From Bacteroidetes bacterium UBA1941 (GTDB lineage: Bacteria > Bacteroidota > Bacteroidia > Chitinophagales > LD1), in the NCBI GenBank assembly GCA_002336805.1, contig DDEZ01000006.1, positions 1 through 64,000 of the forward strand: a stretch of DNA of 64,000 bases, in the 5' to 3' direction. Shown in pieces: positions 16,733 through 24,936 of the stretch. Within the stretch, counting starts at the first letter, position 1, and every line of letters starts with the position of its first letter. Under the pieces are notes generated by a model. That model did no database searches, was not told the origin of the DNA, and saw only the letters and a program-made list of their open reading frames with translations. The position numbers were made by a program, and so were the translations under genes.

Positions 16733-18499
16733 ATGCCATCCACTAAGAAAGTTTTTTCGATCATACCAGATAAGCCACAGGACCTTGTACAGGGATTCAA
16801 GACAGAACTCGCACAGGCAGAGCAGCAGCTGGATAGTCAGCACATCAGAGAGCGCCTCTATCAAAAGGAAGCGGCCCTATGGAAATCTGACAAGGAATCG
16901 CAACAAAAAATAGCTGACCGCCTCGGCTGGCTACAGTTGCCGGAGCACTCTGCCGGCAGGGTAGCAGATATCACCGCATTTGCAAAAGAGGTGAAGAAGG
17001 CTGGGCTGAAATATGCTGTGCTGCTCGGCATGGGAGGTAGTAGCCTCTGCTCTGAGGTAGCCCGGGAGACCTTTGCTAGCAAGCGCGGCTACCTTAAGCT
17101 CTTTGTACTGGATGATACAGACCCTGCTGCTATACAGGCACTGGAGAAACAGATCAAACCGGAGCAGACCCTTTTCATAGTGGCGAGCAAATCTGGTACG
17201 ACCAAAGAATCCCTTAGCTTTTTCCGTTATTTCTACGAGCAGGTCAAGAAGAAAGTGGGCCGTACTGCCGGCCGTCACTTCATCGCTATCACAGATGCCG
17301 GCACACCGCTGGCAGCGCTGGGAGAGCAGTACCGTTTCCTCCGTGTTTTTACCAATCCTTCTGATATAGGCGGGCGCTATTCTGTGCTGTCTGATTTCGG
17401 CCTGATACCTATGGCACTGATGGGTATAGATATAGAAGCCATGATGAGTAGTGCCCAGCAGATGGAGGCGCTATGCCATGATACAAAGGCAGAAGACAAC
17501 CCCGGACTGGACCTGGGAGCAGAGCTGGGTGTAGCAGCGCGCACTGGCAGGGACAAGCTTACATTTGCCCTATCTCCGTCCATCGCAGCCCTGGGCTACT
17601 GGATAGAGCAGCTGATAGCCGAAAGCACCGGCAAGGAGGGCAAAGGCATCATACCGGTCAATGCCGAAACACTCGGCCCGCCATCAGTATACAGTGATGA
17701 CAGGGTATTCGTACATATCCGGGTAGCGGGAGATGTAGATACCACACAGGTGCGCAAACTAAAGGCACTTGAGGAGGCAGGGCATCCTGTCATACGTGTG
17801 AAGATACCTGACACTATAGCCCTCGGCGGTGAATACTACTGCTGGGAGGTAGCTACTGCTATAGCTGGTCTGATCATAGGGATCAACCCATTTGACGAGC
17901 CCAATGTAGCGGAGAGCAAGAAAAATACGGACGATCTGCTGCAGGAGTGGCAGAGCCGTAAGAAGTTTAAAGAAACTACAGCCCCGGTGGTCAGGGCTGA
18001 GGATGTCAGTATATACACCGGAGGCGCCGCTGCGGCGCAGAGAGGAGAGGCTACATCTATAGCAGATTTTATCTCAGCATACCTGCAGCAGGTCAGACCG
18101 GGAGACTATGTAGCTATGCTGCCATATTTTCACCGTACAGAGTCCAGGGCAGAGCTACTACAGTCATGGAGAATGTCCATAAGAGATCAGTACCGGGTGG
18201 CCACCACGCTGCTGCATGGCCCGCGCTACCTGCACTCCACAGGGCAGCTGCACAAAGGCGGGCCTGATAGCGGGTTTTATATTATCTTGACTGCTGATGA
18301 AGCCATACCCCTGCCTATACCGGGAGAGGCATACGGATTTGATACGCTGCACCACGCTCAGGCCATGGGAGACTTCCGGTCCCTGAGTGACAAAGGCAGG
18401 CAGGTGATACGCATCCATCTGGGAGGCGATACAGATGCGGGACTGAAAGAGCTGATGGCTCAGATCAAGCTAAAGGTGAGAGCAAATGCCAAACGATAA
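16733..18499 (+). CDS. pgi: glucose-6-phosphate isomerase of the Tal-Pgi fusion type
   Basis: Interconverts glucose 6-phosphate and fructose 6-phosphate, linking glycolysis to the pentose phosphate pathway. The 588-residue sequence resembles the isomerase half of bifunctional transaldolase/isomerase proteins rather than classical Pgi. It has GMGGSSLCSEVARETF near 98, the SIS-type sugar-phosphate loop ASKSGTTKESL near 150, and NPSDIGGRYSVLSDFG near 210. The transaldolase half (roughly 350-380 residues in the fusions) is absent, and the N-terminus here (MPSTKKVFSI) is short and does not look like a truncated domain. No separate transaldolase gene is in the operon. It overlaps the downstream HAD gene by 14 bp. 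The isomerase call is firm; single function is inferred from the missing domain. Confidence 0.88.
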   Translation: MPSTKKVFSIIPDKPQDLVQGFKTELAQAEQQLDSQHIRERLYQKEAALWKSDKESQQKIADRLGWLQLPEHSAGRVADITAFAKEVKKAGLKYAVLLGMGGSSLCSEVARETFASKRGYLKLFVLDDTDPAAIQALEKQIKPEQTLFIVASKSGTTKESLSFFRYFYEQVKKKVGRTAGRHFIAITDAGTPLAALGEQYRFLRVFTNPSDIGGRYSVLSDFGLIPMALMGIDIEAMMSSAQQMEALCHDTKAEDNPGLDLGAELGVAARTGRDKLTFALSPSIAALGYWIEQLIAESTGKEGKGIIPVNAETLGPPSVYSDDRVFVHIRVAGDVDTTQVRKLKALEEAGHPVIRVKIPDTIALGGEYYCWEVATAIAGLIIGINPFDEPNVAESKKNTDDLLQEWQSRKKFKETTAPVVRAEDVSIYTGGAAAAQRGEATSIADFISAYLQQVRPGDYVAMLPYFHRTESRAELLQSWRMSIRDQYRVATTLLHGPRYLHSTGQLHKGGPDSGFYIILTADEAIPLPIPGEAYGFDTLHHAQAMGDFRSLSDKGRQVIRIHLGGDTDAGLKELMAQIKLKVRANAKR

Positions 18500-19103
18500 G
18501 ATACAGACCATTTTCCTCGATATAGGCGGAGTGCTATTGACCAATGGCTGGGATACCGATGCGCGCAGGAGAGCTGTAGAGCAGTATCACCTGGATGAAA
18601 AAGATATGGAGAAACGGCACTCCATGGCCTTTGATATTTATGAAAGGGGGAGGATCACGCTGGACGAGTATCTCGATGCCACAGTGTTTTATACCGAGAG
18701 GCCGTTTTCGCGCGCAGCGTTCAGGGATTTTATGTTTAGCCAGTCTCAGGCACTGCCGGGGGCATTGGATTTTTTTTACGAGGTGAAGGCAAAGACAGGC
18801 CTCCCCATAGCCGCGCTCAATAATGAACCACGCGAGCTGAATGACTACCGGATAAAAAAATTTCAACTTGACTCATTGTTTGACTTCTTTATTTCGTCTT
18901 GCTATATAGATATGCGCAAGCCTGAGGCCGGGATGTACAGACTGGCATGTGATATGGCCGCCATAGCGCCGGCACAAGGGCTGTACATAGACGATAGAGC
19001 ATACTACATGCCTACTGCTACCCAGGTAGGCCTGCAGTGCCTCCACTACACAGGTATAGAGGCAGCCAGGGGGGAATTGATAAAATATGGGTTTAATATA
19101 TAG
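18486..19103 (+). CDS. HAD-family phosphatase in the pentose phosphate operon
   Basis: A 205-residue HAD-IA hydrolase. Motif I is FLDIGGVLLTNGW near residue 10, with the usual Asp nucleophile and Gly at +2, as in YihX-like sugar phosphatases. Motif II is the Asn region ALNNEP near 115, a Lys lies in RKPEAG near 145, and the acidic motif is YIDDRAYY near 172. The cap is a small helical insert (about 20-95). It overlaps pgi by 14 bp and ends 2 bp before gnd, so it belongs to the operon. YihX removes phosphate from glucose 1-phosphate; a sugar-phosphate substrate is therefore plausible but not shown by the sequence. Confidence 0.8.
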   Translation: MPNDKIQTIFLDIGGVLLTNGWDTDARRRAVEQYHLDEKDMEKRHSMAFDIYERGRITLDEYLDATVFYTERPFSRAAFRDFMFSQSQALPGALDFFYEVKAKTGLPIAALNNEPRELNDYRIKKFQLDSLFDFFISSCYIDMRKPEAGMYRLACDMAAIAPAQGLYIDDRAYYMPTATQVGLQCLHYTGIEAARGELIKYGFNI

Positions 19104-19105
19104 AT

Positions 19106-20524
19106 ATGGCAGAAGCAAAATATGACTACGGGATGATCGGCCTCGGCACAATGGGGCGCAACCTGTTATTGAACATGAGCGATCACTCATATGCCGTGGC
19201 GGGTTTTGACCTGGACGCGGACAAAGTAGCCTCCCTGAAAAAAGAAGGAGAGGGACGCAAGATACTGGGAGCAGACACGCTGCAGGAGTTTGTAGATGCG
19301 CTCAAGACGCCTCGCACTATCCTGTTGCTGGTACCGGCCGGTGATCCGGTAGATAAGGTAATACTGGGATTGAAACCGCTGTTATCGCCCGAAGACCTCA
19401 TTATGGACTGCGGCAATTCGCACTATACAGATACAGACAGGAGGGTGTCGACCCTGGCCAAGGACAATATACACTTCATGGGAGTGGGTGTCTCCGGTGG
19501 TGAGATGGGTGCACGGTTTGGACCGAGCATCATGCCCGGCGGTGCACAGGACGCGTACGAGCGCATAGGCGCCATGCTGGAGGCCATCTCAGCCAAGGTC
19601 AATGATGAGCCATGCGTGACCTACCTCGGCCCCGGCGCCTCAGGCCACTATGTGAAAATGGTGCACAACGGTATAGAGTATGCCATCATGCAGCTGATAG
19701 CAGAGGCATATCACATCCTGAAGGAAGTAGGCGGCCTCAGCAATGAGGAGCTGCATGCTACTTTTGCAAAGTGGAATGAGGGCAAGCTGAAATCCTTTCT
19801 GATAGAGATCACGGCAGATATTTTTGCCCGCAGGGATGACCTGACGCAAAACCTGCTGGTGGATATGATACTGGATAGCGCTCAGCAAAAAGGGACGGGC
19901 AAGTGGACCTCTCAGGATGCCATGGATCTCGTAGTGCCTATACCTGCTATAGATGCAGCGCTCAGCGCCCGCTATCTCTCTGCTGACAAGACGCAGCGCA
20001 CACAGGGCGAGAAAGTGCTGAAAGGGCCGCAGGCGCAAGCGCAGATAGACCGGCAGGAGCTCATAGATGCCGTAGAGGAGGCATTATATTTCTCTATGAT
20101 CATCTCCTATGCGCAGGGCCTGACGCTGCTGCATGAAGCGTCTGCCAAATGCGGCTATGAGCTGAAGCTGGAGGAAGTGGCTAAAATATGGAGAGGAGGC
20201 TGTATCATCAGGTCGTCTCTGCTGGAGGATATACGCGCTGCGTATGATAAGGACCCCGGCCTCATCAGCATCATGCTGGATGAAAAGATAGCGCATGAAC
20301 TGTACACGCATCAGCAGGGCCTGCGCAGGGTCCTGGCCACAGCTGTAGAGACAGGCGTGCCTATGCCGGATATGATGGCCTGTGTGGCATACTATGATGC
20401 CTACAGGCGCGCATGGATGCCGTCCAATCTGATACAGGCTCAGCGGGATTATTTTGGTGCTCATACTTATCAGCGTGTAGACCGGGAGGGTGTATTTCAC
20501 ACACACTGGGAGCAAAAACAATAA
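19106..20524 (+). CDS. gnd: 6-phosphogluconate dehydrogenase (decarboxylating)
   Basis: Oxidatively decarboxylates 6-phosphogluconate to ribulose 5-phosphate with NAD(P)+. The 472-residue product is full length for the long form. It has the nucleotide-binding motif GLGTMGRNLLLNM near 11, the substrate loop GVSGGEMGARFGPSIMPGG near 130, and the catalytic Lys/Asn segment GHYVKMVHNGIEY near 183. The C-terminal helical domain ends in the substrate-contact tail RVDREG.FHTHW. It starts 2 bp after the HAD gene and ends 3 bp before zwf. Confidence 0.97.
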   Translation: MAEAKYDYGMIGLGTMGRNLLLNMSDHSYAVAGFDLDADKVASLKKEGEGRKILGADTLQEFVDALKTPRTILLLVPAGDPVDKVILGLKPLLSPEDLIMDCGNSHYTDTDRRVSTLAKDNIHFMGVGVSGGEMGARFGPSIMPGGAQDAYERIGAMLEAISAKVNDEPCVTYLGPGASGHYVKMVHNGIEYAIMQLIAEAYHILKEVGGLSNEELHATFAKWNEGKLKSFLIEITADIFARRDDLTQNLLVDMILDSAQQKGTGKWTSQDAMDLVVPIPAIDAALSARYLSADKTQRTQGEKVLKGPQAQAQIDRQELIDAVEEALYFSMIISYAQGLTLLHEASAKCGYELKLEEVAKIWRGGCIIRSSLLEDIRAAYDKDPGLISIMLDEKIAHELYTHQQGLRRVLATAVETGVPMPDMMACVAYYDAYRRAWMPSNLIQAQRDYFGAHTYQRVDREGVFHTHWEQKQ

Positions 20525-20527
20525 GCA

Positions 20528-22018
20528 ATGGAAGAAAAAGAGAAAGTCAATCCTTGTATCATCGTCATCTTTGGCGCTACGGGTGATCTGGCCTGGCGCA
20601 AACTGGTTCCTGCCCTATATAATCTGTATCTGGATAAATGGATGCCGGACAAGTTTACCATCGTAGGCATCGGCAGAAGGGATATCTCAGAGTTGCAGTT
20701 TCGCAGATCTCTACTGGATGGGATCAATCAGTTTTCACGTAGCGGCCCTGCAGATAAAAAGCAGTGGGCGAGCTTTGCCAAAAATATCATGTACCAGCGC
20801 GGAGAGGTGCATGACAAGAAGACCTATGACACTGTAGGCAAAACAATAGCGCAGATAGAAAAGGCATGGAAGACCACAGCCGATCATGTCTACTACATGG
20901 CCGTCACGCCGGATTTCTTTGAGACGATAGCTAAGAAGCTCTATCAGGCAGGACTGGGCAGGGATAATCAGCGGGACAAGATCGTGATAGAAAAACCCTT
21001 TGGCCGTGATCTCGATAGCGCGAGGAAACTGAATACGCTCTTGCATAGCATGTATGATGAATGCCAGATATACCGCATAGACCACTACCTGGGCAAAGAG
21101 ACCGTACAGAATATCCTCGCATTCCGTTTTGGCAACCTGCTATTTGAGCCGCTGTGGAACCGTAACTACATAGACCATGTGCAGATCACCGTATCTGAGC
21201 AGCTGGGGATAGAGAATCGTGGCAACTACTACGAGACAGCTGGTGCGCTGAGGGATATGATACAAAATCACATCCTGCAGCTCATGTGCCTCATAGCTAT
21301 GGAGCCGCCAGTATCCTTTGAGGCTAATGAAGTGCGCAACCGCAAGGTGGATGTGATCAATGCCATCAAACGTATACCGGAAAATGAAGTGCATAACGTA
21401 GCTGTACGCGGACAGTACAAAGAGGGCTGGATAGAAGGTAAAAAGGTAAAAGGATACAGGCAAGAGCAGGACATCAAGCCAGGCTCAAATATCGAGACTT
21501 TTGCTGCAGTCAAACTCTTTGTTGAGAACTGGCGCTGGCATGATGTGCCATTTTATTTCCGCACGGGCAAACGCATGAAAGAGACGACCTCTGTCATCAC
21601 TATCCAGTTTAAAGATGTGCCGCATAAACTATTTCCATCCAATGCCTCCGGCAGCTGGCCGCCAAACAGGCTTACTATGAGCATACAGCCACATATGGGT
21701 ATCACGCTGAGCTTTCAGGCCAAGCGGCCGGGACTCGAGATGCTGCTCAACCCTGTGGATATGGAGTTTGACTACAAGGAGACTTATACATCCGGTACAC
21801 CGGAGGCCTATGAGACACTCCTGCTGGATACCATGCAGGGAGACTCTACTTTATTCATGAGGGCCGATCAGGTAGAGGCTGCGTGGGCAGTGATGATGCC
21901 TATCATAAAAGTATGGGAGAATAACCCTCCGGTCAACTTCCCTAACTATACGGCTGGCACTCAGGGACCGGAGGATGCTGAGGCACTGATCGCAAAGGAT
22001 GGTCATAACTGGCTTTAA
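20528..22018 (+). CDS. zwf: glucose-6-phosphate 1-dehydrogenase
   Basis: Catalyses the first oxidative step, glucose 6-phosphate to 6-phosphogluconolactone. The 496-residue product carries the coenzyme motif IFGATGDLAWRKLVPALY near 14, the EKPFGRD segment near 155, the active-site signature RIDHYLGKETVQN near 182, and the substrate Lys in FRTGKRMKE near 345. Spacing of 3 bp from gnd and 10 bp to pgl places it in the same operon, so the whole oxidative branch is co-transcribed with the non-oxidative enzymes. Confidence 0.97.
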   Translation: MEEKEKVNPCIIVIFGATGDLAWRKLVPALYNLYLDKWMPDKFTIVGIGRRDISELQFRRSLLDGINQFSRSGPADKKQWASFAKNIMYQRGEVHDKKTYDTVGKTIAQIEKAWKTTADHVYYMAVTPDFFETIAKKLYQAGLGRDNQRDKIVIEKPFGRDLDSARKLNTLLHSMYDECQIYRIDHYLGKETVQNILAFRFGNLLFEPLWNRNYIDHVQITVSEQLGIENRGNYYETAGALRDMIQNHILQLMCLIAMEPPVSFEANEVRNRKVDVINAIKRIPENEVHNVAVRGQYKEGWIEGKKVKGYRQEQDIKPGSNIETFAAVKLFVENWRWHDVPFYFRTGKRMKETTSVITIQFKDVPHKLFPSNASGSWPPNRLTMSIQPHMGITLSFQAKRPGLEMLLNPVDMEFDYKETYTSGTPEAYETLLLDTMQGDSTLFMRADQVEAAWAVMMPIIKVWENNPPVNFPNYTAGTQGPEDAEALIAKDGHNWL

Positions 22019-22028
22019 TCTATATCAC

Positions 22029-22763
22029 ATGTCGAGCAAAGGTTCCATCAAGGTATTTGAATCAGCCGAAGCACTGGCGGCAGGCATTGCTGACTTTATC
22101 ATGCTTGATGCTGCCCAGGTCATAGCTGATACAGGCCGGTATAGCCTCGTACTGTCTGGTGGCAGCACACCGGAGGCGCTTTTTCGCCTGCTGGCAGAGC
22201 CACGCTACGCATCGGGCCTGGATTGGGCGGGAGTGCATATATTCTGGGGAGATGAGCGGGCCGTGCCCCTGCATGATGAGCGGAATAACGCACAGGTGGC
22301 CCTAGATCTCTGGCTGAGCAAAATATCTATACCCTCAGGCAATATCCATCGGATACAGTCAGATAGGCCAGCACAGGAGGCAGCACAGGAATACGAACGC
22401 GATATCAGGACGTTTTTCGGCAAGCAAAAAATATCTTTTGACCTCGTGCTGCTGGGACTAGGTTCTGATGGCCATACAGCATCACTATTCCCCCGGAGTG
22501 GACTGCTGGATGAGCGGCAGGCCATAGTCACTGCAGGTTTTATCCCCGCACAGGATATGGATAGGATCACCATGACACTACCGCTGCTCAACGATGCTGC
22601 AAAAGTGATATTCCTCGTGTCGGGGAAATCTAAGGCGAGCATCGTGCAGAGCATCGTGCATGATGCTCCCGGCCATGAGCCCTACCCGGCACAAATGATA
22701 AACCCCCATAGCGGGGGTTTATACTGGTTTATTGACAGAGCAGCTGCGGCTCAGCTTTTATAG
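22029..22763 (+). CDS. pgl: 6-phosphogluconolactonase
   Basis: Hydrolyses 6-phosphogluconolactone between the Zwf and Gnd steps. The product has 244 residues from the chosen start. Motifs are SGGSTPEALF near 40, the GDERAVPL box near 75, the active-site loop LGSDGHTASLFP near 142, and the family-typical C-terminal LYWFID. I place the start at 22029 (MSSKGSIKVF); an in-frame ATG at 21999 lies inside zwf and would add 10 residues. It is the last gene of the operon and converges on the lipoprotein gene 1 bp away. A 10-bp stem (ATAAACCCCC/GGGGGTTTAT, 22698-22722) lies inside its last codons. Confidence 0.94.
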   Translation: MSSKGSIKVFESAEALAAGIADFIMLDAAQVIADTGRYSLVLSGGSTPEALFRLLAEPRYASGLDWAGVHIFWGDERAVPLHDERNNAQVALDLWLSKISIPSGNIHRIQSDRPAQEAAQEYERDIRTFFGKQKISFDLVLLGLGSDGHTASLFPRSGLLDERQAIVTAGFIPAQDMDRITMTLPLLNDAAKVIFLVSGKSKASIVQSIVHDAPGHEPYPAQMINPHSGGLYWFIDRAAAAQLL

Positions 22764-22764
22764 C

Positions 22765-23421
22765 TTACTTCTCATCTTCACTATCAGCAAATGGCCTGTT
22801 CACAGCCTTGATGCCTACATACTGGATCTCTTTCTTGGTTATTTTGCCCATCAGGTCAGCGCTGATATCCTTTGATATTTCGCGCTTGCGGCCTTTGAGC
22901 GCCTTCCAGCTTACATTTACTACTGTCCACTGCTCTTTAGTATAGTTGTCACGATTGCTATCCACCACAGCTACGAAGTGCTCGTAGGCAGGCAGTATAT
23001 TTACTGCAGTCAGGTCTGTAAAGTCAGTCCTCATACCATCCATAGCCAGCTGCTTGCGGATGGCGTCCATACCTGAGAGGGCTTTTTTCTCTTCAGCCTT
23101 GCGCTCAAAGTCTGATTTGTAAGCATCCCAATCACTGACAGTCTGGTAGTACTGCGCGCGCATCTCTGCATCCATTTTAGCGGTGTCCTGCTCCAGCTGA
23201 GCCTTCTTGGCCTCGTATGATGCCTGCAGGTCATCCCACTTGCGATCAGTATACTGATCTATAGAGTCTTTTTGATTTCTGATATAGGCTTTCAGGTCAT
23301 CCATATCTTTTTGGCGCTTTTCTTTCGCGCCGTTATCGCAGGATGAGAAACCGATTACGAGAGCGGCCAAGGCGAGTAGTCCTGTGCCGGAGAGTTTTTG
23401 GGTAATGTTCTTTGGATTCAT
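22765..23421 (-). CDS. coiled-coil lipoprotein
   Basis: The product has 218 residues. A signal peptide ends in a lipobox, GFSSC, giving a lipidated Cys28. The rest is highly charged and largely helical, with a likely coiled coil at about 35-135 (repeated Lys/Glu-rich heptads such as RKWDDLQASYEAKKAQL). A smaller C-terminal region follows with a VDSNRDNYTKEQW segment. I do not recognise a named family. It lies opposite an lmo0937-type gene across a 432-bp divergent spacer. A related though shorter lipoprotein follows the other lmo0937 gene at 57899, so the pairing recurs. Envelope anchoring is firm; function is unknown. Confidence 0.75.
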   Translation of the reverse strand: MNPKNITQKLSGTGLLALAALVIGFSSCDNGAKEKRQKDMDDLKAYIRNQKDSIDQYTDRKWDDLQASYEAKKAQLEQDTAKMDAEMRAQYYQTVSDWDAYKSDFERKAEEKKALSGMDAIRKQLAMDGMRTDFTDLTAVNILPAYEHFVAVVDSNRDNYTKEQWTVVNVSWKALKGRKREISKDISADLMGKITKKEIQYVGIKAVNRPFADSEDEK

Positions 23422-23853
23422 GATGTTAAGTTTTTGTGATATAAATAATTTGCTCTATGCCTTGAGCAAATGTTATACCCTTCATTTTTGATTGCTTACA
23501 ACGCTACATCGATGGCGGGATGCTGATATTTTTCCTCAGATGAGGTAATCTATGAATGACTACAGATCTGAAGAGGCTGATGAGGAAGCCGGACCTCAAC
23601 TAATAAGATCATCGCAAGGTCACTTTCCTGTTATGGCCTCATTTGACCCCAAATACGCGGCCGTCACGCATGGAATAGATATTGATTCCTACAGTCAGGA
23701 CCAAAAAGATTATCCGTTTCCCACGTAGCGAAAGACAGTGAGATGGATGAAGGGAGAGGTAGCGATACCTCTCCGCATTGCGGGATCGATTCGTCGGTCC
23801 CGCAATTATTGGAAACTTTTTCTGCCAGTGGCAGGTCACTATAAACATAAATC
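23422..23853. other. divergent spacer with three hairpins before the lmo0937 gene
   Basis: The left part is probably the promoter region of the minus-strand lipoprotein gene and shows a TTTGCTC/GAGCAAA inverted repeat near 23450. The right part holds three consecutive hairpins at 23753-23834, described separately. A TTGGGG-type site on the minus strand lies near 23647. I see no credible coding sequence; the short minus-strand ORFs here overlap the hairpins. Confidence 0.5.
23753..23834 (+). ncRNA. candidate structured 5' leader: GNRA, UUCG and a third hairpin
   Basis: Hairpin 1 (23753-23774) has 9-bp arms GGAGAGGTA/TACCTCTCC with a GCGA (GNRA) tetraloop. Hairpin 2 (23777-23806) has a 13-bp stem with one G-U pair and a TTCG tetraloop. 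Hairpin 3 (23822-23834) has arms CTGCC/GGCAG. They are 2 and 15 bases apart and end 19 bases before the lmo0937 ATG. Two perfect stems with the two most stable RNA tetraloop classes suggest a folded RNA. No U-tract follows hairpin 2, so a simple terminator is unlikely. Confidence 0.5.
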
Positions 23854-24018
23854 ATGATACGCTCAATTCTGTATGTCATCGCAGTCATCCTGGTCATAGG
23901 CTGGGCACTCGGACTCTTCGTTTACAACATCGGTAGCATCATACACATCCTATTGGTATTGGCGGTGATCTCCATCATCATCAGCTTTATAGGGGGTAGC
24001 AAAAGTCCTACGGTCTGA
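23854..24018 (+). CDS. lmo0937-family small membrane protein, copy 1
   Basis: A 54-residue protein made almost entirely of two hydrophobic segments: IRSILYVIAVILVIGWALG and a second from about 28 to 46 (IHILLVLAVISIIISFI). The GW..G and H.L motifs are those of the lmo0937/DUF5670 family of tiny membrane proteins. The function of the family is not established; members often sit with stress genes. The copy at 57718 keeps the same VILVIGW and IIHILL signatures. The gene is followed by a perfect 12-bp terminator hairpin. Confidence 0.85.
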   Translation: MIRSILYVIAVILVIGWALGLFVYNIGSIIHILLVLAVISIIISFIGGSKSPTV

Positions 24019-24043
24019 TCCGGTAGTGCCGGATAGTCCGATC

Positions 24044-24071
24044 ATGTCAGGAGCGCAGTCGCTCCTGACAT
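24044..24071 (+). terminator. intrinsic terminator after the first lmo0937 gene
   Basis: A 12-bp perfect stem ATGTCAGGAGCG/CGCTCCTGACAT around CAGT, followed by ATTTTAT. The T-tract is short, so termination may be partial. A smaller ATCCGG/CCGGAT hairpin precedes it at about 24018-24034. Confidence 0.75.
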
Positions 24072-24109
24072 ATTTTATGTATAGCATCATTCACTCATAA
24101 ATCTTTCAC

Positions 24110-24931
24110 ATGAAAAAGATCATCCTACCCTCAGTAGCAGCCGCTATGCTGTTTTGTTTATTCTCCCTCTCGTCTTGCGTCACTAAGAAGAAATATAATG
24201 CCTCTCAGGACTGGCTGGGCAAGCTCCAGAAGGACAGCTCGATCACTCATAAGCAGCTCGACGGCTGCAACGATCAGGTGAGGAGCCTGACTGACCAAAA
24301 CGGCAATCTGGAAAAGCAACTGTCTGATGTGCAGGGAAATCTCAAAGATGTATCATCTAAGTCCAGTCAGGCCATAGCACAATCTAAAATGACGATAGCA
24401 GAGCAGGCCAAGCGTTTGAAAGATTTGCAGGATCTGATCCAATCGCAGAAGGACGTGATGAACAGGCTGCGCCAGTCTATCGCAGATGCATTGGTCAATT
24501 TTAAACCTGATGAGCTCAGCGTAAATATCAAGGATGGAAATGTGTATGTGTCCCTGCAGGAGAAGCTCCTCTTCAAGTCCGGTAGTGCGGCAGTAGATCC
24601 TAAAGGAAAAGAGGCGCTGGGCAAGCTGGCGCAAGTGCTGAATAATACACCGGATATCAATGTCAATATAGAAGGCCATACTGATACTGTGCCTATCCGC
24701 AAGGAACTCTTCCCGGACAACTGGGCACTGAGTACCGCACGCGCTGTATCCATAGTGCGCATACTCACCAAGGACTATGGTGTAGATACACATAAGATCA
24801 CAGCATCAGGCCGCGGCGAGTTTCATCCCGTGGCTACTAATGATACACAGGAGGGTAAGGCTGCTAATCGCCGTACAGAGATCATCCTGTCTCCAAACCT
24901 GACTGAGCTCTACAAGCTCCTGCAGCAATAG
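24110..24931 (+). CDS. OmpA-family outer-membrane lipoprotein
   Basis: The product has 273 residues. A signal peptide and lipobox SLSSC give a lipidated Cys23. A coiled-coil region runs from about 40 to 130 (QNGNLEKQLSDVQGNL). The C-terminal OmpA/MotB peptidoglycan-binding domain spans about 150-265, with NIEGHTDTVPIRK, NWALSTARAVSIVRIL, SGRGEFHPVATND and NRRTEIILSP. The protein should tether the outer membrane to peptidoglycan. The next gene starts 5 bp downstream, so the two are probably co-transcribed. Confidence 0.92.
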   Translation: MKKIILPSVAAAMLFCLFSLSSCVTKKKYNASQDWLGKLQKDSSITHKQLDGCNDQVRSLTDQNGNLEKQLSDVQGNLKDVSSKSSQAIAQSKMTIAEQAKRLKDLQDLIQSQKDVMNRLRQSIADALVNFKPDELSVNIKDGNVYVSLQEKLLFKSGSAAVDPKGKEALGKLAQVLNNTPDINVNIEGHTDTVPIRKELFPDNWALSTARAVSIVRILTKDYGVDTHKITASGRGEFHPVATNDTQEGKAANRRTEIILSPNLTELYKLLQQ

Positions 24932-24936
24932 TAAAA

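Noticed and set aside
23639..23897. short minus-strand ORFs before the lmo0937 gene
   Set aside because: They overlap the hairpin cluster and the start of the real gene; no protein family is apparent.
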